Assembly (NCBI GenBank): GCA_002104905.1
Contig: MCFE01000247.1
Coordinates: 1 to 64,000 of the forward strand
Reading direction: 5' to 3'
Length of the DNA stretch: 64,000 bases
Origin: Basidiobolus meristosporus CBS 931.73
Lineage: Eukaryota > Basidiobolomycota > Basidiobolomycetes > Basidiobolales > Basidiobolaceae
The notes beneath the pieces were generated by a model that saw nothing but the letters and a program-made list of their open reading frames with translations, was not told the DNA's origin and did not search any database. The translations under genes and the position numbers were made by a program. Every line of letters starts with the position of its first letter. Position 1 is the stretch's first letter. Shown in pieces: positions 24,170 through 35,416 of the stretch.

Positions 24170-26583
24170 CTAGGCTGTTGCCACTTCTGCCATGAATACC
24201 TCCTGAATATCCACAAAGAACTTATGGGTATTTAGCCAATATGTTTCTTCTCCCTGTTGGACTCTGGTCCCCCATATAGATGTGATCTGGCTTTTGTTTG
24301 TGTGAATTCTGTATTTAATGGTGAAGGGTTTGCTTGTGACCAAGAAAAATCCGGCATACCTTGTTAGAGTTTTCCTAATAAAGTTGGTTGCTGGTTGCAC
24401 CCAACCCTACTTTACATTCCTTAGCTGATTACCCCCTCATTGGGGCTACTTAGCTCTTGATGCCATAGGTATAGGTATCTCCATGTGCACATTTGTCCTC
24501 AGTATTTTCCAACTCTTCCTGGCTGTCCTCCATGTGCCAACTTGTCACATCAATGTCAGACTTGTAGGTAATATACTTGATGAGACTGGGATATGGTAGT
24601 ACCAGCAACTTGACTTGTCTTCCTATCTCCCCACACATCCACACCATAGGAGACTCCCAAAAGGTGAAGCAAGGCCCAATATATTCCACACATCATGCAA
24701 GATGGGGTAGAGAATGGATACAGTAGTGGCAGAGATCTGCACATTCAGCTTGATGTTTGTAGTATAGCCCCTCGAATCCTTTCACAAACTCTTTGCACAA
24801 CAGCTGTAGATATGTCAAGTTGGCATTGGTGATCTGCTTCTAGATAAATATTCCTACAATGTCCACATATGACTCCCCATGCTTCCAGTGTATGCTTGGT
24901 AGGAATAGCTTCAGAATGCCACTCAAATAAATACATATCCAGCTCATCCAGTCTTTGCATTTGTATTGTTGCATATGCATATGAATATTAATTGGAGCCC
25001 ATGAGAAGTACTTAGGGTAGCAGATGCTCTGTAATACCTTACCAATTCTTTCAAATTTCTCCCATATCACAAAGGGCTCATTTAGCTTAATATGCCCTAT
25101 ATACAACTTGGTCATCAGTATAGAGATATTGTTGAAAGGCAAATGCATTGCTCCCAGTGGAAAGCTTTTGCTCCAACAGATACACTCTATCTTTTGTATC
25201 TCTGGTTTCTGATTGATTCCATATTCCAGCCAATGGTTTATAGCTTGCCAACTTTGCTGCAATTGCCTGCTGATTTCTGTACGTTCTCTCTGTGAAAGAT
25301 GATGTTCTTAGTGCTGGTGTTTGGGTAATAAATATGTTTGTGAGCTATAAAGTAAATCTCCTGGATCTTGCACATTCAACAGCAATACTCCCCATTGTGG
25401 CTAGAAAATCATGCTTTCTTGCTGATGGCTGCGGTATCTTCAAGGCAGATAATAATATGAGCATTATATGACAGCCATCAATTTTGACCCTGCTGGAAAG
25501 CACACAAAAATCTTCCAGCAATGGATACAGGTAGCTATCCAGGTTGGATGTTGACTTATTTCCAGATACCAATGAGACTACCATCAGATCATTACTCTGA
25601 TACTGAAAGATGGGTGGCAGATTCAGATTGATGAGAATCAGTAATCAGCAGAATTTGCTGGTAGAGTATTGTTGAATGAGAATCCATCAAGTGCTAAGGC
25701 AAAGGCATGGTTATGCATACCTTCAAAGTAGCCCTTGCTTCTTAGCTGTTTGTAATGTTTGCCATCAAATATATTGGATATGTTTGCACTTGATTTATAC
25801 TGAGCAAGGTACTGAATGCTTTCCAATATTTGTTAGACTGCATCAGCTTCCTCAGACAGGGTATGTCCAGAACATATCTGGAGTGTAAACAATACTTTCC
25901 CTCAATGGTGGTGGATTCCTGACAGTTTGGGCACGTTGCAATGGTAGCTTTTTTGGATGTGAATGCCACACAACTGTTCACACATGCTGGAATCAGGAGA
26001 GTGTCTGGATCATACATTGCCAGCCACATGATGGTTGTCCACTTGTACCATGTACATGGTAAGTTGCATCCCAGTATGATTTTGGCAAGAAGTAGTAATA
26101 AGTCCTTAAAGCCCCTATTACTGATATTAGTGGAAACGTGCCACTTCTCTAGCCACAACATTACATCATTTACCAGTAGATGTATCACTGGGCTCACTTA
26201 GTTCCAATAGGTGTTTTCTTGTTGCACATAGGGATTTGACCAGGCTCATATGTGGTACTGTTGTTAGGGAAGATAGGCTCAATATCCATCAATGAACCTT
26301 CTTTGTAAGAGCTATCGCTCTACATGCCATATTCAGAAGGCTGATGTGAGCCTAAAGGCATCACAAACTCACCTGACTCAGTTTGCACAAGGTGACAAAG
26401 ATGGCCAGGTGCCAATATAGAAGTATCAACTGGCCAGCAAGATAATGTTGGTACAGTAGTGGCCACTGAATGGTCAAATATGACTTGCGCGGCAAAACAC
26501 TGGCCATGATCCATGTAATACTTCCTATGCTGTCTGTGTGCTTCATGGTTGAGAGGGTTGCCACAATAGCCACATGGTCTTTT
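24170..26583 (-). pseudogene. P1 Tnp2 transposase (displaced by inversion), broken
   Basis: Read from 26583 downward: a zinc finger PCGYCGNPLNHEAHRQH of CX2CX5HX5H type (about 26570-26520), the segment SPVIHLLVNDVMLWLEKWHV (26197), IILGCNLPCTWYKW, CPNCQEST, then RSKGYFEGMHNHAFALALDGF (about 25740-25680), where DGF is the position of the first catalytic Asp in Tnp2 transposases, then SYLYPLLEDFC (about 25510), the block with FNNISILMTKLYIG and ERIGKVLQSICYPKY (25262-24840), and more distal blocks to 24170. Frameshifts and stops interrupt it. It begins exactly at the inner flank of A2, and its 5' end is at 15571 beside A1. Confidence 0.85.
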
Positions 26584-26952
26584 TGTTGCAACTTAAGAAG
26601 TGATTTGGATACAAGGAACTGATCAAGAAATAGTGATAATAGTTGAACTGTTGTTCACTCATAAAGAGGATCTGTGTGTATACCTTTGTTGAAGCAATAC
26701 AGCTGTAGCACTAAGTAAGGAGGGTTTCTCAATATTCAGTAGCATTCAGTAACAGTTTCAGCATTAGTACATAATTGTTAGTATTAGAGCTAATTTGATC
26801 CTGACTATAGGGGAATAATCCTAAGATCATAGATCTGAAGAAAGTGGCAAAGTTAGAGCTGTAAATTAGTCCCACAGTGACCAAGACTAGTCCAGAATTG
26901 TTAAGTAAATTTTTAGCTGCAGAATGATACCAAATAGTCCAATATTTCAACA
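26584..26952 (-). repeat. 3' LTR of A2
   Basis: The 369-bp LTR runs from TGTTGCAACTTAAG to ATATTTCAACA in plus coordinates. CTCCCCCTC at 26953-26961 is the complement of the polypurine tract. It has many private changes (for example around 26640-26700). Confidence 0.95.
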
Positions 26953-26981
26953 CTCCCCCTCAAGTAAATAGTTTCTTAATC

Positions 26982-29900
26982 CTAACTGAGATTCTCAAAT
27001 TGTGGCCTAGCTAGTGGTTTTGTCAATATATCTGCCACCATTTTGTTAGTTGGGCAGTACACTAACTCTACTACTTTATTTTCCACAGCTTCCCTCACAA
27101 AGTGATGCTGTATATCAATGTGCTTAGTTCTGGCATGATTAATAGGATTTCTAGCTAATGAAATACAGCTTTGATTATCCTTGTAAATACATGTTGGTTC
27201 ATTTGGATTAAAACCTAAGTCTTTGAATAATTTTTGTAGCCATATAGCCTCCTTAGTTGCTTGACATGCAGCCATATATTCTGCTTCAGTTGTAGATAGG
27301 GCCACAGTTGATTGTTTCTTGCAATTCCAAGTAATAGCTGCACCAGCATAAAGAAATACAAAGCCTGTGGTTGAATGTCTGTCAATCAGATCCCTACCCC
27401 AATCTGAATCACTATAACCATCAAATTTTTGCCTATTAGCTTCTCCAAAGTATTCCAGTACCATATTTATGGTACCTTGTAGATATCTTAAAATCACTTA
27501 ACTGCTGCAATTTGATCTGATCCATAATTCTGCATGAATTGACTGACTATTCCAACTGCCACTGCAATATCTGGACATGTAGACACCATCAAGTACATTA
27601 GGCTACCAACCATTGATTGATAGGGAACGTTTTGTCCTATATTTGAGCCATTTTCATCTATAACTGGCTGAGATTTGCTTAATTTCAGGTTATTGTCCAT
27701 GGGGGTAGCTGCAGGTTTGTAATTTTCCATTTTGAAGCATCTAAGAATGTCCCTGATGTACTTAGACTGATTCAGCACAATTATCTGTGTAGCTATGTCA
27801 AATTTGACCTCAATCCCAAGAAAATAGCTCCATTTTCCAAGATCTTTCATCTCAAACTTACTGAAGAGATCTGATTTCATCTGTATAAGTGCCTCTTGGT
27901 CACTTGAAGCTATAATTAGGTTGTCCACATAAAGAACTAGGATGATCACACCCTTTTTGAGCTGTTTCACATATATACTGTGATCTGCGGTGCTGTAAGA
28001 GAACCCAATTTCCCCTAGATATGTGCCAATCTTGTTATACCATGCTCTAGATGCCTGCTTAAGCCCATACAACAATTTTTAAGTTTGCACACCTTATGGG
28101 ATACTTTTGTATCGGTAAAGCCTTCTGGTTGCTCCATATATATAGTTTCTTGCAAATCCTCATTTAGAAAGGCTGTTTTGATATCCATTTGGTGTAGATC
28201 TAGACTGTGTACAGCTGCCAAGGCTAGAATGTCCTAATGGAGTTAAACTTGGCAACCGGAGCAAATATTTCCTTAAAGTCTAGTCACTGGATCTGGGAAT
28301 AGCCTTTAGCCACCAATCTAGCCTTGTACTTATCAACAGCACCATTTGAGGTTATCTTGATCTTGTAGACCCATCTACATCCTATTGGCTTTCTCCCATT
28401 TGGTAAATCTACCAGTCCCCATGTTTTTGCCTTGATCAGTGATTGGTACTCCTCCTGCATGGCTTGTTGCCACTTAGTACCATCTGGACTTTGCATTGCC
28501 TGTTGCAGATTCTGAGGTTTGGCACATAAGGCCAGATAAGCTTCTTCATGATCATTGGATATCTGCTACCAGGATCCAGTGGTGTTTCATATTCTGGTAG
28601 AGCTGCTAACTGGGATAATCTGTTCTGATCTGGAACTGGTGGAAGTATCTTCCATATCTGGCTGGATTTGGTATATATCTTCTTCATTTGTGTTGATTAC
28701 ATCTTCAGGCAGCTGGCCAATGATTACTGCGGCTTTCTGATCTGAATTCTCCTCAAATACAATGTTTTTACTCTTGATCAGCTTCTGAATTCTGCCATTA
28801 TACACTCTATACCCTTTAGTATCTTCACAATACCCAAGAAAGATCTCTTTCCTACACTTTGGCTCCAACTTTGAACCTTTTTTGTCAGGGATGTGATAAA
28901 AAACATCACTGCCAAAGATGTTGAGGTGCTGGAGATCTGGTTTTTTGCCTGTATATGCTTCAAAGGGTGTAGAATCAAGTAGCGCTGTTGTTGGGCTTCT
29001 GTTCCTGATGTATAATGTGGTAGCAACAGATTCAGCCCAGAACTTGTAGTCCATTCCCTTATCATGTAGCATAGATCTTCCCATCTCTACTATTGTTCTA
29101 TTTGCATGTTCTGCTACTCCATATTGCCATGGAGATATGATGAACTGTGGTCTGTTGAAGTATACCAATAGACAAGCAGTATTTTGCAATCTCATTTGAG
29201 CAGCATTCTCCTCCATTTTCACTTCATAGTACCTTCAATTTACACCAAGTTTGTGTTTCTGCCATGTTCTTGAAGTGCTTCAACGTCTCTAAAGCTTCAT
29301 CCTTTGTTTTGAGGAAGTACTCATGTATATCTTGTTTTGTCATCAATAAATGTCATAAAGTATCTCTTGGCTCCAAAGTACAGTATTCTCATGGGGCCAC
29401 ATATGTTGGAGTGTACAATAGCCAATATTTTTGTGGTATTGATGCCTTCTGAGCTCTTGAAACTTTGCCTAGCTTGTTTGCCATATGAACATCCCGTACA
29501 AATATTCAACTTGATTGTAATTGAGTATTTATGGCCTAAAACAAGCTGATTTTTTACCAAATGGCTCATTTTCTGTTCCCCAATGTGTCCTAGCCTCCTA
29601 TGCTGCGTCTCCTAGTTGGTTTCATCAGTTTCAGCAATGTTGACATACTCAGATACAATGATCTTGCATTGTAACTTGTATATATTATGTTCTCTGATTC
29701 CCAAAGCTAATTTTTGTCCATTCACACTCAATATTGAGCAGCTCATCTTAGTAAAAACAAATTTCAGTCTCTGAGCAGTTGCTTTACTGATTGAGAGTAA
29801 GTTCTTAGCTATTCCAGGTACATAGAGTACGTCAGTGAGACATGCTGTAGTTGCCCCTAAGCTATTGCCCATATTTAGTTGTATAGACCCACTTGCGGTA

Positions 29901-30851
29901 GCTTCCAGAGCAGAGTTATCTCCCAGATAAACCTTTCTTATGGTAATAGTTTTTAAGTGGCTGAGCCACTCCTTTATACCACAGATATGCTGTGATGCTC
30001 CAGAGTCAATATACCACTCATTTTTTGGTTACTTGCACTCTCTTGTACAGTTACAAATAACTGTTCATCAGTAGTTATATGGTTTGCCTGCTCTGGTTTC
30101 TGTTTTTTGTCTGCTTGTTTCTTCTTGCATTCTCTTGCCCAGTGTCCTGGCTTTTTACAATAGTTGCAGCAACCAGGTTTTCTTTGGTTTTGTTGTTTTC
30201 CCTTCTTTTCTGAGTGCCTTTCTGAACTGAATAAAGCATTATCTTTGATTTTCTCTGCTTGATCATTACGTCTGAGTTCTTCATGGAGAAGTCTTCCTTT
30301 GAAGTAGTCTAAAGTCAAGTTGTCTTCTCTGTTTTCAAAAGAAAGTATGAGTGGCTCATACTTGTCTGGTAGGCTGCAAAGCAGACAGAGTATTGTTTCT
30401 TCATCATCTACACCAGCATAATACTGTAAAGTTCTTCTGCAAGTGTCTCCATTTTGGTAATGAATTGCAGCATGTCATCATCTGGCTTCTTCCTCATGTT
30501 GAAGAACTTTTGTTTCAAATAAAGCTTGCTTGATACTGACTTTGCCCTAAAGATCTTCTCTAAGGATTCCCATGCTGCTTTGGCAGTATCTGAGGCATGG
30601 ATTTGTCCAATGAAGGAATCTTGCACATTGATACATATGGCATTAAAGGCCTTTCTCTCCTTCTCTTGAAACTTCTCTACTTCTTCTGCTGTTCCTTTGG
30701 GCTCAACTTCTTTTCCTGTTACTATATTCCAAAGCTTCCTTTCCTCAAGGTGGATCTGCATCTTGATTCTCCAAAGTCTGTAGTTCTTTCCATCAAACCT
30801 CTCCTTTACAGGGAAGATGTTTGTGTTGTTCTGTTTACTGGTAGAAGTCAT
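26982..30851 (-). pseudogene. A2 gag-pol, broken
   Basis: The start is the ATG at 30851 (MTSTSKQNN). Preserved blocks are gag 30851-30408 and 30318-29974 (zinc knuckle CNYCKKPGHWAREC about 30170), the pre-integrase segment 29872-29612 and 29569-29321 (CTGCSYGKQARQSF), integrase 29222-28587, RT 28496-27494 (YVDN near 27930) and RNase H 27497-26982 (GYSDSDWGRD, TKHIDIQHHF). The TGA at 28286-28284 and the frameshift with TGA at 27496-27494 lie at the same codons as in A1. Additional shifts are private to A2. Confidence 0.92.
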
Positions 30852-30875
30852 CTTTAGAATGGATTAAGGCAATTG

Positions 30876-30887
30876 GGGCTCATAACC
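30876..30887 (-). promoter_or_regulatory. Primer-binding site of A2
   Basis: GGGGCTCATAACC in plus coordinates is the complement of GGTTATGAGCCCC, directly inside the 5' LTR. It matches the anticodon arm of initiator tRNA-Met, as in A1 and B1. The ATG inside this site opens a nine-codon frame that ends before the gag start at 30851. Confidence 0.8.
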
Positions 30888-31079
30888 TGTTGCAATTTAA
30901 GAAGTGATTTGGATATAAGGAACTTATCAAGAAATAGTGATAATAGTTGAACTGTTGTTTATTAATAAAGAAGCTCAGTATTTATACCTTTGTAGAAAGG
31001 AATACAGATGTGGAACTAAGAAAGGAGGGTTTCTCAATACTCAGGAGTATTCTGTAACAGCTTCAAGGTTAGTACATAC
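30888..31079 (-). repeat. 5' LTR of A2, inner piece
   Basis: The piece runs from TGTTGCAATTTAAG to the CATAC target duplication at 31075-31079. The rest of this LTR continues at 35772 after element B1. The break corresponds to the ACTATTATGTAC position of the intact LTR at 20780-20800. Confidence 0.93.
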
Positions 31080-31429
31080 TGTTGTAAAAATTCGTATTTT
31101 CCACCTAAATATTCACCTAACTTAGTCACTTAGATCATTACCTTCAAATCCTAGAGAATACTGACCAAATCCCTTGTCGGGATTTACTTAGAATATTTTC
31201 ACCAAAATACCAGGTACCCAGAACATGAAAATTCTCAAAGTTGTCCAAACAGCCCCAAACTTTGCACACATGTTCTTGGGACCTTCCTTAACCTATTCTA
31301 CGTGTTTGTAATGCCAAGACCAGGTAAAAGTATAAATACTACTTTTACATTCAATAAATCATTAAGTGAAAACCACATAATCTACTTGTTCTCCAAATCA
31401 CTTCCAATATCTCCAAGACTCTTACAACA
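31080..31429 (+). repeat. 5' LTR of B1
   Basis: It begins TGTTGTAAAAATTCG and ends CTCTTACAACA, with inverted ends TGTTG/CAACA. It has TATAAATA at 31331-31338 and AATAAA at 31353-31358. It is identical to the 3' LTR except at 31093 (C here, T at 35430), within a CpG. Confidence 0.98.
31331..31338 (+). promoter_or_regulatory. TATA box in the B1 5' LTR
   Basis: TATAAATA lies about 100 bp before the gag-pol ATG. The transcript should start a short way downstream, so the in-frame codons at 31302-31433 are mostly outside or at the very start of the RNA. Equivalent boxes occur in family A LTRs. Confidence 0.7.
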
Positions 31430-31442
31430 GGTTATGAGCCCC
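31430..31442 (+). promoter_or_regulatory. Primer-binding site of B1, overlapping the start codon
   Basis: GGTTATGAGCCCC follows the LTR without a gap. It is complementary to the anticodon stem-loop of initiator tRNA-Met. The ATG at 31434-31436 pairs with the CAU anticodon, so the primer site and the translation start of gag-pol coincide. Confidence 0.85.
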
Positions 31443-34400
31443 GAGCTGTCACTCTCTGCAATGTCTACTACTGCTATTACTGGAATTTTTCCCTCTGCTG
31501 AAAAGTTGGATGGATCTAACTACCAAGTGTGGAAGGTGAAGATGAAGATGCTGCTACAAGAAAGAGGCCTTTGGGATATTGTCATGGGAGAAGAATGCCC
31601 TCCTAAAAACATGGGAGAGGAAGCCTTAAAGTACCAGAAGAAAGAACAAAGTGCCTTTAACTGCATTTGCCTTAATGTCAAGGACAAATTGCTAATTCAA
31701 TGCTCAAGAGCAAAAACGGCAAAGAATGCCTGGAAGGCATTAGAAGACACCTACCAGTCATGTTCAGCTGCCAAGAAAATGTATCTGAGAAGAAAATTCT
31801 TTACTACAAAGATGCTGCCAGGAGAAGAAATGAAAAATCTAATTAACAGAATTACCCTGCTGGTAGATGAGATGGAATCTGTGGGCGTACCAACTACTGA
31901 TGAGGATGTGATAGTTACCATCCTGAATAGCCTGACAGACAAGTTTCAGGGCCTTGTATCAGCCCTAGAGTCCAGAACTGAAGATTTGACCTTAAATTAC
32001 GTATATGGAAGGCTCCTGGATGAAGAATTAAGAAAATCAAGCGCCAATAAGAAGGAAGAAGAAAATGCTTTAATAAGCAATGATAACCAACAAAGGAGGT
32101 ACCCAAGACCCTACAAAGGCAACAGCAACCTGTTTTGTAACTACTGCAAAAGGAAAGGACACACATCAGACCGGTGTTTCAAAAAGAAAGATTATCAGCA
32201 AAAGAAGCCTGAATATGGAAATGCTGCAACAACTGAAGATAGACTATTCATATCTGCACTAAATATGACCACAAACAAGGATTCTCAGACGTGGTATATT
32301 GACTCTGGAGCTTCTCACCACTTCACACACCAAAAAGAACTTTTTACCCAATATCAAGAAATTCCAATTAAGAAGGTTTTCATGGGTGACGATAGAACAC
32401 TTGATGCAGTGGGAGAAGGCACTATCCAAGTAAACCTTAGAAGCAGTGAAGGAAGCCATACACTGACCTTTAAAGAAGTACTCTATGTACCAGAAATAGC
32501 CAAGAACCTACTCTCTGTAAGCAAGGCCACAGCAGAAGGACTCAGTTTCAGTTTTAACAATTCTGGATGCAGGATCACTGATCAAAATGGTGCTCATATT
32601 GCTTCGGGCATCAGAGATCAGAATCTATACAAGTTGACTTATATTCCATCATATCTGGAAGCCAATATAAGTAACTTAAATGAAGAAATACCAATGCTTT
32701 GGCACAGGAGATTTGGGCACATCAATTTTGATTATTTGCGTAAAATGATCAAAGATCAGCTAATTTCTGGAGTGAAAATTGATCCCCCAGCTATTTTGGA
32801 GCACTGTGAAGCCTGCATATATGGGAAACAAGCCAGACAACCGTTCAAGAGCTCTGGGTTAATCAAAACTAAGAAAAAATTAGATCTAATTCACTCAGAT
32901 CTGTGTGGACCTATGCAAAATTTATCCTTAGGCGGGATGAAGTATTTAATCACTTTTATTGATGATTATACAAGATACACATGGGTCTACTTCATGGAGA
33001 GAAAGGAAGAAGCTCTGTCTAAGCTCAGGGAGTTTAAAGCCATGGTGGAGAGAGAAACTGGTGAAAAAATCAAGAAAATACGCTCTGACAATGGTGGAGA
33101 ATATACCTCAAAACTCTTCATCCACTTCTGCAAAATTCATGGGATAAAGCAAGAGACTACTGTACCATACTCCCCACAGCAAAATGGAGTAGCAGAACGA
33201 GCTAACAGATCAATAATTGATATGGCAAGATCTATGATCCATGATCAAAAATTATCCTATGATTTTTGGGCGGAATCAGTTGCCACTGCTGTATATCTTA
33301 CAAATAGGAGTTATAACAGAATACTTCGTGATTCTACTCCATTTGAAGCATGGTATGGATACAGACCAAGTGCAGAACATCTAAGAATATTTGGGTGTAC
33401 AGCATATGCCAAAAAACTGGCCGGAAATCAGTCAAAATTTGAGCCAAAAAGTGTAAAATGCATATTTTTGGGCTACTGCAATGAGAGTAAGGCATACAGA
33501 CTCTACAATACCAAAGCAAAGAAGCTGATCAAGTCCAGGGATGTGTTGTTTGATGAAAATTCAAAATTTTCACAAAAAATGACATCAGATGATGACGAAA
33601 ATTTGATCTCAAGTCCACCAATTGTCAGGATTGAATCAGAGCAAAACAATGAAAATTTTTTCACTCCAGAGGACTCTACAACCATGGTTCAGCCAGAATC
33701 AGTGCCCAGGAATATCCCAGAAGTGATCATTCCAGTATCAAATGCCCGGAGATCCAATCGGACAAGAAATAGCCCAAATTACTATATCAATGAGGGTACA
33801 AACTTAGCCTATGCCTATTCAGTCCATATTGATGAACCCCAGACTGTAAAAGAGGCCCTAAATAGCCCTCAGACGAAGTTTTGGAGATCTGCAATGACTG
33901 AGGAATATCAGGCCCTGATGGAAAATCAAACTTGGGACTTAGTCAAATTACCAATCAACCGAAAATCAATTGGATGCAGATGGGTCTTCAAGACAAAATA
34001 CAAGGCTGATGGTACAATTGAAAGATACAAAGCAAGACTTGTAGCCAAAGGATACTCTCAAACAAAAGGACTTGACTATACTGAGACCTTTGCACCGGTA
34101 GCCAAGTTTAATTCCATCAGATTAATATTGGCTATTGCAGCCAAATATAAGTTTTTTATTCATCAAATGGATGTAAAAACTGCATTTTTGAATGGAGAAC
34201 TTGATGAGGACGTGTATATGGACCAGCCTGATGGGTTTGTTGACCAAGATAACCCCCATTTGGTCTGCAAGCTTAAAAAGTCACTATATGGTCTCAAACA
34301 ATCACCGAGAGCCTGGAATTGCAAGATAGATTCTTATTTGGAATCTCTGAGTTTCAAAAGGAGTAATGCTGACTATAGTATATACTATAAGCCAGATAAA

Positions 34401-35405
34401 GCAAATCCAGTTCTATTAGCTCTATATGTGGATGATCTTATTATAGCCGCCAATAACCTAGAAACATTGGAAGAGACTAAATCCAGCCTATCTAAGGAGT
34501 TCAAGATGTCCAATCTAGGAGAACTTAGTTACTACTTAGGGATTAAGTTCTCCATAGACAGAAGTACCCAGACTATTACCCTAAGCCAATCCAAGTATAT
34601 TCAAGATATACTAAAGAAGTACCAAATGGAAGACTGTAAACCGGCAGCTACCCCAATGGAGACAAACCTTAACTTGGTCAAAACTCAACCAAATCAAGAG
34701 AGCTTGGTGCCATCTGAAAGCCCTGACTTTCCTTATCAATCTATGGTCGGCAGTCTGATGTATATCATGCTTGGAACACGTCCAGATATCTCATATTCAG
34801 TGGGAGTTGTCAGCCAACATAATCAGAATTATGGATCTGATCATATTGCAGCAGTTAAGCGGATTTTTAGATACCTAAAAGGAACTGCTGATATCTGCTT
34901 AAGATACACTTATAAGGATTCAGAACAGGATCTTGTGGGATACTCTGATGCTGATTGGGGACGAAATTTAGAAGACAGAAGATCCACCACAGGATACACC
35001 TTTCTTTACTGTCAAGGAGCAATTTCATGGAATTCAAGAAAGCAACCAACCGTAGCACTTTCTACTACAGAGGCAGAGTATATGGCAGCCTGTGAAGCTA
35101 CAAAAGAAGCAATGTGGTTAAGAAAGCTCTTTACAGATTTAGGCCTATGTCAAAAAACGCCTATTACTTTATTTCAAGATAATCAAGGATGTATACAATT
35201 AGGTAGAAATCCAACTTTTCATGCTAGAACCAAGCACATAGATATTAGACATCATTTCATACGTGAAGCTATAGAGAACAACTTAGTTAACTTAGTTTAC
35301 TGTCCTACAGATGAAATGATTGCAGACATATTTACCAAACCATTAGCTAGAGACAAGTTTGAATATCTTAGGTCAAAATTAGGACTAGTTAGTATGAACA
35401 TTTAG
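31434..35405 (+). CDS. Copia gag-pol polyprotein of B1, 1323 codons
   Basis: The single polyprotein has the Copia order gag, protease, integrase, reverse transcriptase, RNase H. Visible motifs by residue: zinc knuckle CX2CX4HX4C at 235-248; protease DSGAS at 290-294; GAG-pre-integrase W423 with CEAC Cys at 458 and 461; integrase D489, D552 and E588 (35 residues between the last two); RT YVDD at 998-1001; RNase H D1172, with Glu at 1213 and 1215 in TEAEY, followed by KHIDIRHHF. No stop or frameshift is present. The frame is open from 31302, but the ATG at 31434 is preferred because the upstream part lies in the LTR before or near the transcription start. The length fits full Copia polyproteins. 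Gag must be made in excess by processing or other means; no frameshift site is seen. Confidence 0.97.
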   Translation: MSPELSLSAMSTTAITGIFPSAEKLDGSNYQVWKVKMKMLLQERGLWDIVMGEECPPKNMGEEALKYQKKEQSAFNCICLNVKDKLLIQCSRAKTAKNAWKALEDTYQSCSAAKKMYLRRKFFTTKMLPGEEMKNLINRITLLVDEMESVGVPTTDEDVIVTILNSLTDKFQGLVSALESRTEDLTLNYVYGRLLDEELRKSSANKKEEENALISNDNQQRRYPRPYKGNSNLFCNYCKRKGHTSDRCFKKKDYQQKKPEYGNAATTEDRLFISALNMTTNKDSQTWYIDSGASHHFTHQKELFTQYQEIPIKKVFMGDDRTLDAVGEGTIQVNLRSSEGSHTLTFKEVLYVPEIAKNLLSVSKATAEGLSFSFNNSGCRITDQNGAHIASGIRDQNLYKLTYIPSYLEANISNLNEEIPMLWHRRFGHINFDYLRKMIKDQLISGVKIDPPAILEHCEACIYGKQARQPFKSSGLIKTKKKLDLIHSDLCGPMQNLSLGGMKYLITFIDDYTRYTWVYFMERKEEALSKLREFKAMVERETGEKIKKIRSDNGGEYTSKLFIHFCKIHGIKQETTVPYSPQQNGVAERANRSIIDMARSMIHDQKLSYDFWAESVATAVYLTNRSYNRILRDSTPFEAWYGYRPSAEHLRIFGCTAYAKKLAGNQSKFEPKSVKCIFLGYCNESKAYRLYNTKAKKLIKSRDVLFDENSKFSQKMTSDDDENLISSPPIVRIESEQNNENFFTPEDSTTMVQPESVPRNIPEVIIPVSNARRSNRTRNSPNYYINEGTNLAYAYSVHIDEPQTVKEALNSPQTKFWRSAMTEEYQALMENQTWDLVKLPINRKSIGCRWVFKTKYKADGTIERYKARLVAKGYSQTKGLDYTETFAPVAKFNSIRLILAIAAKYKFFIHQMDVKTAFLNGELDEDVYMDQPDGFVDQDNPHLVCKLKKSLYGLKQSPRAWNCKIDSYLESLSFKRSNADYSIYYKPDKANPVLLALYVDDLIIAANNLETLEETKSSLSKEFKMSNLGELSYYLGIKFSIDRSTQTITLSQSKYIQDILKKYQMEDCKPAATPMETNLNLVKTQPNQESLVPSESPDFPYQSMVGSLMYIMLGTRPDISYSVGVVSQHNQNYGSDHIAAVKRIFRYLKGTADICLRYTYKDSEQDLVGYSDADWGRNLEDRRSTTGYTFLYCQGAISWNSRKQPTVALSTTEAEYMAACEATKEAMWLRKLFTDLGLCQKTPITLFQDNQGCIQLGRNPTFHARTKHIDIRHHFIREAIENNLVNLVYCPTDEMIADIFTKPLARDKFEYLRSKLGLVSMNI

Positions 35406-35406
35406 C

Positions 35407-35416
35407 TGAGTGGGAG
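35407..35416 (+). promoter_or_regulatory. Polypurine tract of B1
   Basis: TGAGTGGGAG lies between the gag-pol stop (35403-35405) and the 3' LTR. Its complement is seen beside decayed LTRs at 42177 and 51092 (CTCCCACT, CTACCACT). Confidence 0.85.

Noticed and set aside
31302-31433. Upstream in-frame extension of the B1 gag-pol
   Set aside because: These 44 codons lie in the LTR around the TATA box and probable transcription start. The ATG at 31434 fits the message and the decayed copies better.
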